Source of the DNA: Neoasaia chiangmaiensis
GTDB taxonomy: Bacteria > Pseudomonadota > Alphaproteobacteria > Acetobacterales > Acetobacteraceae
Assembly: GCF_002005465.1 (NCBI RefSeq)
Contig: NZ_CP014691.1
Coordinates: 62,001 to 126,000 of the forward strand
Direction of reading: 5' to 3'
Length of the DNA stretch: 64,000 bases
The notes below the pieces were generated by a model. The model did not search any database and was not told where the DNA came from. It was given only the letters and a program-made list of their open reading frames with translations. A program made the position numbers and the translations under genes. Positions within the stretch are counted from its first letter, which is position 1, and the number at the start of each line of letters is the position of its first letter. This document shows, piece by piece, positions 43,535 to 53,159 of the stretch.

Positions 43535-45592
43535 ATGTCCTACCTGATTGGATGCGATGTCGGGGGGACATTCACGGATGTCTGTCTGGCGGATAGCCGC
43601 ATGGGCCGCGTGGTCTATGTCAAGATTCCAACGACCGTGGGCGCGCAGGCGGAAGCGGTTCTGGCGGCCAGCGCGCAGGCCAGGGCCGAGGCGGGGGTGC
43701 CTGCTGACGCGCTGCAACGCTTCGCCCACGGCACGACGGTTGCGACTAATGCGATCCTCGAGCGCAAGGGCGGCGTCACGGCGCTGCTGGTGACGAAGGG
43801 GTTCCGCGATATCCTTGCGATCGCGCGCCAGACGCGGCCGTCGCTCTATGACGCACATCTGCGGCGCCCGGACCCGCTGGTATCGCGGCATCTCGTGTTC
43901 GAGGTGGCAGAGCGGATGGATGCGGGCGGCCAGGTGGTTCAGGCGCCCGATCCGGCAGAGATGGCGGCAATTGCCGAAAGTCTGCTCCAGGGGGCGGTCG
44001 ATGCGGTCGCGATCTGCCTGCTGCACAGCTATGCCAATGCCGCGCATGAACATGCGGTTGCCGAAGCACTGGGGGCATTGCTGCCCGGGCTTTCCATCTC
44101 GTGCTCGGCCGACATCTCGCCCGAGCCGGGTGAATTCGAGCGCGCATCGACCGCCGTCATGAACGCCTATCTCACGCCGCCGCTGGAGCGCTATCTGGCG
44201 GCGCTCAGCGCTGGTCTGGACGAGGCGTTCGTGCAGGCACCGGTCGTGATCATGCAGTCGGGCGGCGGTGTCATGCCGATTGCAGCCGCCTACCGGGAAA
44301 AGGCAGTCCATACCTGCCTGTCCGGACCGGCAAGCGGCATGATGGGCGCGGCCTGGACGGCACGGCAGGCCGGATATCTCAACGTCGTGACGATGGACAT
44401 GGGCGGCACGAGCTTCGATGTCGGCCTGATCGAAGGCGGCGACGTGATCCGCCGCCACGACAGCGCATTGCAGGGCTTTCCCATCAACGTGCCGATGTTC
44501 GACATCGTGACGCTGGGTGCCGGAGGCGGCAGTATCGCTACAATCGATGCAGGCGGCCTTCTGGTCGTCGGGCCTGAGAGTGCAGGCGCGCGTCCCGGTC
44601 CGTGTGCCTATGGCAAGGGCGGCACGCGTCCGACGGTGACCGATGCTAATGTCGTGCTGGGGCGTCTGCGCGCCAACCGCCAGATTTCGGGCGGCATCAC
44701 GCTCGACCGCGACAAGGCGGTGGCGGCGATCAACGCGCATATCGCGCAGCCTCTGGGCATTTCGGTGGAAGAGGCGGCGTCGGGTATTCTTGCGGTCGTG
44801 AACGCAAGCATGAGTCGCGGCATGCGCCGGATGACGATCGAGCGCGGATTCGATCCCGAAACATTCGTCGGCATGGCGTTCGGCGGTGCGGGTCCGGCGC
44901 ATGCGGCCGATCTGTGTCGCGATCTGGGAATGCGCACCGTCATCGTGCCGCCGGCGCCGGGCATGCTTTGTGCGCTGGGGGTTTTGCTGTCTCCGTGGAC
45001 GCATAGTCAGGCGAGTGTCGTGTCGGTTGTCGTGCGTTCGGGCCATCATGCCGATAGCGCGGCGCTGGATGTGGCGGTCGGGCAGGCGCGCGAGGCCATT
45101 GCGGCCCGCGCTGCGATCGATGGTATCGATCCGGCGCAGGTCACGACGACCATGGAGCTCGAGATGCGCTATCGCGGGCAGGGGCATGATCTCGGCGTGA
45201 CATATGTCGCAGGCAGCAGCGATGCGGTCGGCGATGCGGTGGCGGCGTTCCACGCGCTGCATGCCCAACGCTTCGGCTACCAGCGACCCGAGGAAGCAGT
45301 CGAAATCCGCATGCTGCGCGCCATCGGCCACGCACCTTCGCCCGATTTCGTCTCGCCCATGCTGGGTAGAGCGGCGGAAGGCGAGGGCGATGCCGTCATG
45401 ACGACGACGCCGCTTTGGGTTGCGGGCGCATTCCGTGAGGCGCCGGTGCTTGATCGGACGAAAATGGCGCCGGGTCGACGCTGGCACGGTCCGTTGCTGA
45501 TCGAGCAGGCGGATTCGACCGTCTATGTCGGGGATGATGCCGTCATGGTGGACGCACAGGGCAATCTAGTTATCGAGTTGTCGCAGCAATGA
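43535..45592 (+). CDS. hyuA: hydantoinase/oxoprolinase family protein, subunit A
   Basis: This 685-residue HyuA/oxoprolinase subunit has the N-terminal ATP-binding motif IGCDVGGTFTDVCLAD, GTTVATNAILERKG, and the mid segment VVTMDMGGTSFDVGLIEGGD. Full length. With HyuB it forms an ATP-dependent hydrolase of cyclic amides: 5-oxoproline, hydantoins or N-methylhydantoin. Its stop overlaps hyuB in ATGA. The start is 40 bp downstream of the palindromic operator. Confidence 0.93.
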   Translation: MSYLIGCDVGGTFTDVCLADSRMGRVVYVKIPTTVGAQAEAVLAASAQARAEAGVPADALQRFAHGTTVATNAILERKGGVTALLVTKGFRDILAIARQTRPSLYDAHLRRPDPLVSRHLVFEVAERMDAGGQVVQAPDPAEMAAIAESLLQGAVDAVAICLLHSYANAAHEHAVAEALGALLPGLSISCSADISPEPGEFERASTAVMNAYLTPPLERYLAALSAGLDEAFVQAPVVIMQSGGGVMPIAAAYREKAVHTCLSGPASGMMGAAWTARQAGYLNVVTMDMGGTSFDVGLIEGGDVIRRHDSALQGFPINVPMFDIVTLGAGGGSIATIDAGGLLVVGPESAGARPGPCAYGKGGTRPTVTDANVVLGRLRANRQISGGITLDRDKAVAAINAHIAQPLGISVEEAASGILAVVNASMSRGMRRMTIERGFDPETFVGMAFGGAGPAHAADLCRDLGMRTVIVPPAPGMLCALGVLLSPWTHSQASVVSVVVRSGHHADSAALDVAVGQAREAIAARAAIDGIDPAQVTTTMELEMRYRGQGHDLGVTYVAGSSDAVGDAVAAFHALHAQRFGYQRPEEAVEIRMLRAIGHAPSPDFVSPMLGRAAEGEGDAVMTTTPLWVAGAFREAPVLDRTKMAPGRRWHGPLLIEQADSTVYVGDDAVMVDAQGNLVIELSQQ

Positions 45593-47232
45593 TCGCAATC
45601 CAGCAGAACAAGGCCATCCTTGCGGAAATTCTGCGCCATGGCCTTCAGGCCGTAGCCGAGCAGATGGGTGCCGCCCTCGTGCGGACGGCCTATTCCGTCA
45701 ACATCCGCTCACGTCGGGATTTTTCCTGCGCCGTCTTCGATGCGCGGGGACGCCTGATCGCACAGGCCGAGCATATCCCCGTCCATCTCGGGCTGTTCGG
45801 CGGGTTGATCGAGCGGTGCCGGGCGCGATCGGGCGATCTGCCGGTGGGTGCCATGTGGATTGTCAACGATCCGTGGATTTCCGGCTCACATCTGCCGGAC
45901 GTCACGATCGTGGCGCCCGTGGATGTGGACGGCGCGCGCATCGGCTATGTCGCGAACATGGCGCATCACGTCGATGTAGGCGGGGCCGCACCCGGGTCGC
46001 TGTCGCTCGGCACGCACGAGATCGCGCAGGAGGGGCTGCGGATGCCGCCGCTCCTGCTGCTGCGTGACGGTGCGATCGACCCCACGATCGTGGCGCTGGT
46101 TGCAGGTGCAAGCCGCCTTCCTGACATGGTTTCGGGCGATCTTCTGGCGCAGGTCGCGGCGAACTGGACCGGCGTGCAGCGCCTTACCAGCCTGTATGGC
46201 CGCATCGGGACAGGCGCGTTCGAGGGCGCGGTCGAGACGCTGCTGGCAGCGACGGCCGAGCGGCTGAGGCGGCGTCTCGCCTCGCTCGAGGAGCGGTCTG
46301 CGACCTGTTCGGAAATTTTGGAATGGGACACGGACGGGCAGGAGCGTGATCTGGTGATCAGAGTGACGCTGGCGATCCGCGACGGCGTCATTCATGCGGA
46401 TTTCTCGGGCACGTCGCCGCAGATCGCGGGGCCTGTGAATGCGACATGGCTGATCACGACCAGCTGCCTACTGTATGTCGCCAAGACGTATCTGGACCCG
46501 GATCTGCCGTCGAACCAGGGGCTCGCGGATGTCATTGCGCTCGACAGCGACGAGGCGAGTCTGGTCAATGCGCGGGAGCCTGCGGCGGTGGCGTTGTGCA
46601 CGTCGATCACAAGCCAGCGCACATGCGACGTGCTGATCGCGGCGTTCAATCAGCTGATGCCGGAGCAGGCGATGGCCGCGTCCTCGGGCAGTATGAACGC
46701 GCTGGTGGTTGGGGGATATGACCCCGTCCGCAACTGCAATTTCTCGTATGTCGAGACGCATGGCGGAGGCCAGGGCGCGCTGTCCGATGCGGATGGTGCC
46801 GACGCCACCCACACGCACATGACCAACACCGCCAATTCGCCGATCGAGCAGATGGAGCGCGAATATCCGTTCCTTGTGCGTCGCTATGGGCTTGTGGAGC
46901 GCAGCGGCGGCGCGGGCCGTCATCGCGGCGGCCATGGTCTGGTGCGCGAAATCGAGCTTCTGGCCGACTGCGTCGTTACGGTTCACATGGATCGGACGCG
47001 GCACCGGCCGTGGGGGATCGCGGGCGGACAGGCTGCGGGCCGGTCTTCCCTGACGGTCACGCTTGACGGAACCAGCCGCAAACTTCCCGGCAAGACGACA
47101 TGTTTCGTGCAGCGCGGCAGTGTGCTGACATTCAGCACGGCAGGCGGCGGCGGTTATGGCGCGCTGTCGGACCGTCCGGCAGAGATGCAGCAACACGACG
47201 AACGGTGCGGACTGGTGGCGCGCAGCGCATGA
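45589..47232 (+). CDS. hyuB: hydantoinase B/oxoprolinase family protein, subunit B
   Basis: This 547-residue HyuB has RTAYSVNIRSRRDFSCAVFD, the motif GAMWIVNDPWISGSHLPDV, HHVDVGG, and a C-terminal SGGAGRHRGGHGLVREIE segment. It overlaps hyuA and the flavin oxidase gene, each by 4 bp, so the three are coupled. It is the catalytic partner of HyuA for ring opening of a cyclic amide. Confidence 0.93.
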   Translation: MIAIQQNKAILAEILRHGLQAVAEQMGAALVRTAYSVNIRSRRDFSCAVFDARGRLIAQAEHIPVHLGLFGGLIERCRARSGDLPVGAMWIVNDPWISGSHLPDVTIVAPVDVDGARIGYVANMAHHVDVGGAAPGSLSLGTHEIAQEGLRMPPLLLLRDGAIDPTIVALVAGASRLPDMVSGDLLAQVAANWTGVQRLTSLYGRIGTGAFEGAVETLLAATAERLRRRLASLEERSATCSEILEWDTDGQERDLVIRVTLAIRDGVIHADFSGTSPQIAGPVNATWLITTSCLLYVAKTYLDPDLPSNQGLADVIALDSDEASLVNAREPAAVALCTSITSQRTCDVLIAAFNQLMPEQAMAASSGSMNALVVGGYDPVRNCNFSYVETHGGGQGALSDADGADATHTHMTNTANSPIEQMEREYPFLVRRYGLVERSGGAGRHRGGHGLVREIELLADCVVTVHMDRTRHRPWGIAGGQAAGRSSLTVTLDGTSRKLPGKTTCFVQRGSVLTFSTAGGGGYGALSDRPAEMQQHDERCGLVARSA

Positions 47233-48551
47233 GCGGCACCGACGGCGCCGCGTATGATGCGGCGTTTCAGGGCGGCTTGCCGGAGCGCGTTGATTGCGTC
47301 GTCGTGGGTGGCGGCATTGTCGGCGTGTTTGCGGCCCTGGATCTGGCACGTGCGGGGCGCTCTGTCCTGCTGTGCGAGAAGGGCGGGATCGGGCTTGAAC
47401 AATCCGGGCGAAACTGGGGCTGGTGCCGCACGATGGGCCGTGCGGCGGCGGAAATCCCCTTGAGCCGCGAGGCCCTCGACCGGTGGCGGACGCTTGAACC
47501 CGATGCCGGCGTGGACGTGGGCTTCCGGCAGTGTGGCACGCTGTATCTTGCCAAGAGTGCGGCTGATCTGCGGCGTTACGGTCGGTGGATCGAAACCGCT
47601 GCGACACGCGGCCATCACGACACCACGCTGCTCGACGCGCGTGAGGTCGAGACGTTTCTGCCGCCGGGTTCGGCACCCTGGGCCGGGGGCATGCATACGT
47701 CATCGGACGGCCGGGCCGAGCCGGGACGCGCAGCACCCGTCGTGGCAGGGCTTGCGGTCCGCGCGGGCGCCATGATCCGCACGGGATGCGCCGTGCGCGG
47801 GGTCGAAACGCATGGCGGCCGGGTGCAGGCTGTCGTCACCGAGCATGGCCGCGTTGCCTGCGGCCAGGTTCTGGTGGCCGGGGGTGTGTGGTCGCGCCTG
47901 CTGCTGCAGGGGATCGGGCTGTCGCTGCCGCAGCTTGGCGTCATTTCGACGGCGGCGCGCACGGCACCGACAGCCGCTGGGGCCGACATTCCCGATTGCG
48001 CGGTGGGTGGCCCGGATTTCGCATATCGCAGGCGCGATGATGGTGGATACACGATCGCCCGGCGCGGCGTTGCCCGCCACGACCTGTCGCGCGGCAGCCT
48101 CGCGCTCGGGCCGCGCTTCATGAAGTCCTGGCTGGGTGGAAGCGACAAGATCCGCTTTCGCCCGGACTGGAGCGGGCAGACATCGACCCTGATCGGATCG
48201 AAGAGCGTGCTCGGCGAGCGTTCCGTATTCGAGCAGTGCTGCACGCTCGATCCCGCACCGGAGCACGATGTGATGCGCCAGGGCTTGCGGCGTCTGGTCA
48301 GAAATATATCGTCGTTCGAGGGTGTGCGGATCGCGCAGACGTGGGCCGGGATGATCGACGTGCTGCCCGATGCGGTTCCGGTCATCGATCGCAGCCGAAT
48401 GATCGAGGGTTTGTATATCGCAACCGGGTTTTCCGGGCACGGTTTCGGTATCGCGCCTGCTGCGGGAAACTTGATATGTCATATAATGTGCGGACAGGCG
48501 CCTACGGTCGATCCCGCGCCGTTCGCCGCCGCAAGGCACGGAACGCATTAG
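47229..48551 (+). CDS. DAO-family FAD-dependent oxidoreductase
   Basis: From the ATG at 47229 (ATGA overlap with hyuB) the protein has 440 residues. It has the FAD motif VDCVVVGGGIVGVFAALDLA, then LCEKGGIGLEQSGRNWGW, and the C-terminal VIDRSRMIEGLYIATGFSGH. This is the D-amino-acid oxidase/dehydrogenase fold (glycine or proline oxidase-like). It probably oxidises an amino acid or imino acid released by the hydantoinase and M20 enzymes, giving a keto acid or cyclic imine. The longer open frame upstream belongs to hyuB. Confidence 0.9.
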   Translation: MSGTDGAAYDAAFQGGLPERVDCVVVGGGIVGVFAALDLARAGRSVLLCEKGGIGLEQSGRNWGWCRTMGRAAAEIPLSREALDRWRTLEPDAGVDVGFRQCGTLYLAKSAADLRRYGRWIETAATRGHHDTTLLDAREVETFLPPGSAPWAGGMHTSSDGRAEPGRAAPVVAGLAVRAGAMIRTGCAVRGVETHGGRVQAVVTEHGRVACGQVLVAGGVWSRLLLQGIGLSLPQLGVISTAARTAPTAAGADIPDCAVGGPDFAYRRRDDGGYTIARRGVARHDLSRGSLALGPRFMKSWLGGSDKIRFRPDWSGQTSTLIGSKSVLGERSVFEQCCTLDPAPEHDVMRQGLRRLVRNISSFEGVRIAQTWAGMIDVLPDAVPVIDRSRMIEGLYIATGFSGHGFGIAPAAGNLICHIMCGQAPTVDPAPFAAARHGTH

Positions 48552-48595
48552 ATGAATGATAGTGCAATGGTGGTTTGTTTGAGGAACCCGTGGCG

Positions 48596-49300
48596 ATGAG
48601 CAGGTTGGCGGCGATGAAAATTCCGCGTGCCCAGAAAATCGGGCTTGCTCAATATACGGAAGATTGTCTGAAGCGGGAGCTTCTGGAGGGAAGGCTGCGT
48701 CCATCGGACCGTCTGGTCACGCGGGAACTGGCGGAGTTGCTGGGAACCAGCATCACGCCGGTTCGAGAAGCCCTGCTGCGGCTTGCGGCCATCGGTGTGC
48801 TGGAAGCGCTGCCGGCGCAGTCCTTTATGGTCCCATTCTTGAGCAGCGCCCGTTATCGGGAGCTTTCGGACATTCGCAAGGCCGTCGAGCCGCTGGCGGC
48901 ATCCCGTGCGATGCACAACATGACCGCCAAGCGCCTGAATGAATTGCGTGCGATCCAGGAATCGTTTCAGGAGGCCAAGCGGCGCGGGCAGGTGGCGCAG
49001 GCGCTGGCGTTCAACCACAGCTTCCGCTTCGCGCTTTATGCGACGGCAGAAATGCCGGACTTGCTCGAGGTCATAGAGAATCTCTGGCTGAAAATTGGGC
49101 CGACCCTCAATTTCCTGTTTCCGCAAGGCGATCTGAGCAGCACAGACAGCCATAATTACGACCGTCTGATTGCAGTCTTCGAGACCGGTGACGAGGCAGC
49201 CGTACGAGAGATCGTCAGCAACTCCATCGAGGAGGGGACGCGGATTATCGTCACCAATCTCGAGAAGGCGGCGGCATTGGCCGAGCCGGCGACGGCGTGA
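48596..49300 (+). CDS. GntR family regulator, FCD subfamily
   Basis: ATG 48596 follows GAGGAA. The 234-residue protein has a winged helix (LKRELLEGRLRPSDRLVTRE, then LGTSITPVREALLRLAAIGV) and a helical FCD effector domain (ELSDIRKAVEPLAASRAM, with FNHSFRFALY and later Asn/His for metal or ligand binding). It is inside the hydantoinase operon and is the only regulator in the island, so it is the best candidate to bind the 15-bp palindromes. Confidence 0.92.
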   Translation: MSRLAAMKIPRAQKIGLAQYTEDCLKRELLEGRLRPSDRLVTRELAELLGTSITPVREALLRLAAIGVLEALPAQSFMVPFLSSARYRELSDIRKAVEPLAASRAMHNMTAKRLNELRAIQESFQEAKRRGQVAQALAFNHSFRFALYATAEMPDLLEVIENLWLKIGPTLNFLFPQGDLSSTDSHNYDRLIAVFETGDEAAVREIVSNSIEEGTRIIVTNLEKAAALAEPATA

Positions 49301-49327
49301 TCCCGCGTGCGAATGTGATGGTGATCT

Positions 49328-50035
49328 ATGCTGCCCGTTGAAAATCGTGTGGTTATGCTTAGTGGTGCGTCCGGCGGCGTCGGGCGCGGCATCCTGTGCT
49401 GCCTGCTGGCGAACGGCTGGCGCGTCTCGGCGGGACTGCGCGACATCGGTGGATTGGACGATCTGGAAGCGCGCCCTGACCAGTTGCTGTGTGTACCCTA
49501 TGATGCAGCATTGCCGGATGCGGGACAGCAGTGGGTTGCAGCGACGATCGCGCGGTTTGGTGCGATCGATGCCGTCATCAATGTCGCAGGGGTGTTGCTG
49601 CCGTCGCGGCTCGAGGACGAGGATGAAACCGCGCTGGACCAGAGCTGGGCGATCAACTTCAAGGCGCCGCTGCGGGTTGTGCGCGCGGCCTTTCCTGCGT
49701 TGCGCAGGGCAGGGCACGGGCGGGTAATCAATGTCTCGTCGTTATCGGGCAAGCGGGTTGCGAACACGAATATCGCCTATGCTGCCAGCAAGTTCGCGGT
49801 GACGGCGATGACGCATGTTATTCGTCGCGAAGGATGGGACGACGGCATTCGGGCAACAGCGATCTGCCCCGGTTTTGTCAACACGCCGATGGTCGCAGGC
49901 CATGTGGCCGTGGCGCCTGAGGACATGACGCAGCCGGAAGATCTGGCCGCGTTGACCGAGCTGACCTTGCGGCTGCCGAACACCGCGATCGTTGCGGAAA
50001 TCCTCGTTAATTGCCGGCTCGAGGCCTCGCTGTAG
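49328..50035 (+). CDS. SDR family oxidoreductase
   Basis: This 235-residue SDR has VVMLSGASGGVGRG (Ser in place of the usual Thr), VINVAGVLLPS, and the catalytic YAASKFAV. It follows the GntR gene by 27 bp in the same direction and ends the hydantoinase operon. It may reduce a carbonyl product of the pathway; the substrate is unknown. Confidence 0.9.
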   Translation: MLPVENRVVMLSGASGGVGRGILCCLLANGWRVSAGLRDIGGLDDLEARPDQLLCVPYDAALPDAGQQWVAATIARFGAIDAVINVAGVLLPSRLEDEDETALDQSWAINFKAPLRVVRAAFPALRRAGHGRVINVSSLSGKRVANTNIAYAASKFAVTAMTHVIRREGWDDGIRATAICPGFVNTPMVAGHVAVAPEDMTQPEDLAALTELTLRLPNTAIVAEILVNCRLEASL

Positions 50036-50151
50036 GGCAGCATCGGGCGCTGCGATCGAGACAAACGACGTAAAATATGGCGTACTCGTTGTTATACCGG
50101 AACATTCCGGTTGGCGACCACAAAATGGCTTGACGCCTCCAAAACACTCAA

Positions 50152-50287
50152 GATATATCATATATTATCTTATGCGGTTTATCTCTCACGTCTCGGCTTG
50201 AGTGGTTCGCGACGGCGCAACGATCGCTTGATGGCTGGCCGCCGTGGACAGCAAGTTACCGCGATCAGACGCGATATATGATATTTC
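50152..50287. promoter_or_regulatory. operator sites 3 and 4 in the 366-bp region before the TonB receptor
   Basis: GATATATCATATATT at 50152-50166 and GATATATGATATTTC at 50273-50287 each match the 15-bp palindrome at 14 of 15 bases. They are 121 bp apart, about eleven and a half helical turns. No gene is seen in 50036-50401. Two sites upstream of a receptor gene suggest strong or looping repression. Confidence 0.7.
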
Positions 50288-50401
50288 ATTGTGTGGCCTA
50301 TATCTCGTCGAAGACCTTAATTCTGTGGCCCGGAACTAATACTTCCGTTTTGTTGTGGGACTTGCGTGATGCGTCAGATTTTCAAAGGAGACCGATCCTC
50401 G

Positions 50402-52582
50402 ATGCGCATAAATGCTGCGTCGCGAGCATGGTTTTTCATGAGTGTTGCGATGTTGGCAGTACCTGTCTGCGCGCAAGCCGCGCCAAGGAGCACCGACAAG
50501 ACGCCCGCAAGGCAAGCAGTGCCCGCGCTCCAGACCCGTCCTCAGGCGCAGCCCACGTCGGCCCCTGAAATGGTGGAAGTCCGTTCGACCGGCATCGTGA
50601 GCACCGGCGCGCGCTCGGCCGCGAAGCCCATGCAGATGTCCAATTCGCCCTTGAGCGACATCGCGATGGTCAGCCATTTCAACAACGAGGAAATCCGCCG
50701 CACGCCTGTCCACGTAACAGCCGATCTGCTGCGTTCAGTTCCGGGCTTTCAGGTTGACGACTATCAGGACGGCGGCATCGCGCAGGGCATCGGCGCGCGT
50801 GGCTGGTCGAGCGAGTCTGACGGCAACTATATCGCGACATTTATCGACGGCTCGATCCGCAACGTCTATTCCGGCATCCTCAACGGCTATAACGACCTCA
50901 ACCCGCTGATCCCCGAATTGCTGGGGGGCATGACCGTTATTTCCGGGCCGTTCGATGCGCGTTATGGCGGCAATTATGCGAGTGCTGGCAGCATCATCAT
51001 CACGACCCGCGATTATGTGGGGCCGGGCATCTCGGTGACGGGCGGCTCGTTCGGTCGGGCGCGGGCGCTCGTGACGCTGGGACGCCGCCTGAATTCCCAT
51101 GCCTCGATCTATACGGCGGTGGAGGGGCTTTTCGACTCCGGCTATCGCCGCAACAGCGTGACGCGTCGGATCAACAGCTTCACGAAGTTCGTCGATCGGT
51201 TCAACGAGCGTGACACGCTGCGCGTGACGGCGCAGGCGTATATCACCGGCTATGGCCAGCCCTATTCGATCCCGCTGTCCTATATCCAGTCCGGGCGGAT
51301 GTCGGAGCGCGACCCGCGATCCTATATCGATCGCGGCGCCAATGACCAATACACGCTGAATGGCCAATTCGAGCATGTTTCCGGAAACTTCACGCTCGAT
51401 GCAAACGTGTTCGTCAACAAGACCTGGCTGACGCGCTCCACGACGACGGGCCTGCCCGGCACGACGAACGTGCAGCATCTGTATCTCGACGATCGCTATA
51501 CCGTCGGCGCGACGGTCGATCCCTATTGGAAGTTCCGACTGCCCAACGGTGGTTCATGGGATTTCAAGGTCGGGGCCGGAACGCATGTCGATTTCGCGCG
51601 CAATTTCCATCAGTTGGGCGAGAACAACGTTGCCTATACTGCGGCAGTGCCGGGATATTACGGCAGTTTCCTGAACATGAACCGCTTCACGGAAATCGCG
51701 AACGGCGCCTATGCCTCGACCTCGATCAGCCCGCTGCGCTGGATCAAGATGACGGGAGGCATGCGCTATGACGACTTCATGTATTCGGTCAACGATACAC
51801 GCTACGGCACGGGCGGCATCTCCCGTCCCCGGGTTGCGGCCCACACGGGCGCACCGTCGATCAAGGCAGCGCTTGCCATCAATCCAGTACCTTTCTGGAC
51901 GGGGTTCCTGAATTACGGACAAAGCATCACCTCGCCTGACGCCAATACCGACATTCCGGTCAATTCGACCTTGCAGCCGTCGAAGCTAGGCAGCGAGGAA
52001 GCCGGCATGCGCTTCGACTACAAGCCGTTGAATGCCCATATCCAGGGCAGCGCCTATGTCACGATCGATTCCAACGAAATCGGCTTCAATCAAGCGACCC
52101 TGACGCAGGCCAATCTTGGAAAGTCGCATCGCAGCGGCTACGATGCGGACGGCGCCATCACGCTGATCAAGAGCAAACATGCGATCATCGATCTTCAGGC
52201 GAACTACAATTGGGTGCGCGCACGCCTCGTCAGCACACAGACCAGCTTCATTCCAAACGTCGCGGACTGGATGGCCGGATATGGGGTGCACGCCACGTTC
52301 CCTATCACCGACCAGAAGGCAATCGACCTCAACGTCACGCATCAGTTCATCGGTCCACAACCGCTCAATTCGGCACGGACCTACACCGCGCCGCAATATC
52401 AGCGCATCGCGACCCGCGTTTCCTACACCGATGCGCGCCTGTCGAACATGCGCATCTGGCTGTCGGGCATCGTGTTCCCCGGCAATCGGTTTGCGGAAGA
52501 CGAGTGGATTTCAGGCTCGACGATCTACACCGCACCGCAGCCGCGCCTGACACTCGAGGGCGGGTTCTCGTTCGGGCTGTAA
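50402..52582 (+). CDS. TonB-dependent outer-membrane receptor
   Basis: From ATG 50402 (AAAGGAG upstream) it has 726 residues: a signal peptide (SRAWFFMSVAMLAVPVCAQA), a plug domain (VTADLLRSVPGFQVDDYQDG, LGGMTVISGPFDARYGGNYA) and a beta barrel ending in the aromatic/leucine terminus FSFGL. It has no N-terminal signalling domain, so it is a pure transporter. Two operator palindromes upstream place it in the island's regulon, as the outer-membrane entry route for the substrate. Confidence 0.92.
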   Translation: MRINAASRAWFFMSVAMLAVPVCAQAAPRSTDKTPARQAVPALQTRPQAQPTSAPEMVEVRSTGIVSTGARSAAKPMQMSNSPLSDIAMVSHFNNEEIRRTPVHVTADLLRSVPGFQVDDYQDGGIAQGIGARGWSSESDGNYIATFIDGSIRNVYSGILNGYNDLNPLIPELLGGMTVISGPFDARYGGNYASAGSIIITTRDYVGPGISVTGGSFGRARALVTLGRRLNSHASIYTAVEGLFDSGYRRNSVTRRINSFTKFVDRFNERDTLRVTAQAYITGYGQPYSIPLSYIQSGRMSERDPRSYIDRGANDQYTLNGQFEHVSGNFTLDANVFVNKTWLTRSTTTGLPGTTNVQHLYLDDRYTVGATVDPYWKFRLPNGGSWDFKVGAGTHVDFARNFHQLGENNVAYTAAVPGYYGSFLNMNRFTEIANGAYASTSISPLRWIKMTGGMRYDDFMYSVNDTRYGTGGISRPRVAAHTGAPSIKAALAINPVPFWTGFLNYGQSITSPDANTDIPVNSTLQPSKLGSEEAGMRFDYKPLNAHIQGSAYVTIDSNEIGFNQATLTQANLGKSHRSGYDADGAITLIKSKHAIIDLQANYNWVRARLVSTQTSFIPNVADWMAGYGVHATFPITDQKAIDLNVTHQFIGPQPLNSARTYTAPQYQRIATRVSYTDARLSNMRIWLSGIVFPGNRFAEDEWISGSTIYTAPQPRLTLEGGFSFGL

Positions 52583-52674
52583 CGCTCGGCGAAACTTCTG
52601 GAATCGCTGTCAGAATTCCCCTTTTGGCGTTTCTGTGATGCGCTGCCTTTCTGTTCTGATAGAGGACGCGATGG

Positions 52675-52990
52675 CGGCGGCGATCGACATAATGCGGACG
52701 GAGTTTGATGCGGCGTGTCGCCACATGCTGGCACTGGCGCTGGTCTATGGAGAGCGTCGCGGGGCGATGCGGCCCGTTGGGTTGGGATGGATCGCCAGGC
52801 GCTACGGGACCGGGTCTGTCACTACAACAAGGGGGGGTGGCCGGGCAGTGCAATCGCACTTGGAGCCCTATAGCCGAGTTGTCCGTCCGCAAAAATGCCT
52901 CGGCCATCTCAAGCGCGCTTGTAGCAATCAAAATGCGCTCCTTTTGAGGCGCATCGTGTCGGTCAAGAGTATCAAAACTTCAAGTGCGAT
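52675..52990 (+). mobile_element. IS630-family transposase remnant
   Basis: Two frames together show the N-terminal part of an IS630-type transposase: CRHMLALALVYGERRG and, shifted, WVGMDRQALRDRVCHYN. The rest is degenerate, with stops and frame changes, and the catalytic domain is absent. Ends cannot be placed accurately. Confidence 0.55.
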
Positions 52991-53159
52991 TGCCTTGGCC
53001 GACCGGGCTCTCGGATAATCATGCCCATGCGAGCGGTCATGCTGCAGATGATAGGGTCGCAGTTTGACGCGCTCAGCAAGTTGCCTACCGCAGTCCAGAA
53101 CCGGCGATGATCGGAGTCCTCTGCCCAGAGCGCTTGCAGCAGAAAACCCATCGCCGATG

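Noticed and set aside
43403-45487. A 694-codon frame on the minus strand
   Set aside because: It is antisense to hyuA throughout, has His/Arg-rich composition typical of a shadow frame in GC-rich DNA, and contains no motif.
48473-48487. GATATGTCATATAAT as a fifth operator before the GntR gene
   Set aside because: It has three mismatches to the 15-mer and lies inside the coding end of the flavin oxidase, so it may be chance.
52635-53018. A 127-codon plus-strand frame as a gene
   Set aside because: Part of it reads an IS630 transposase remnant in a mixed frame and the rest has no motif.
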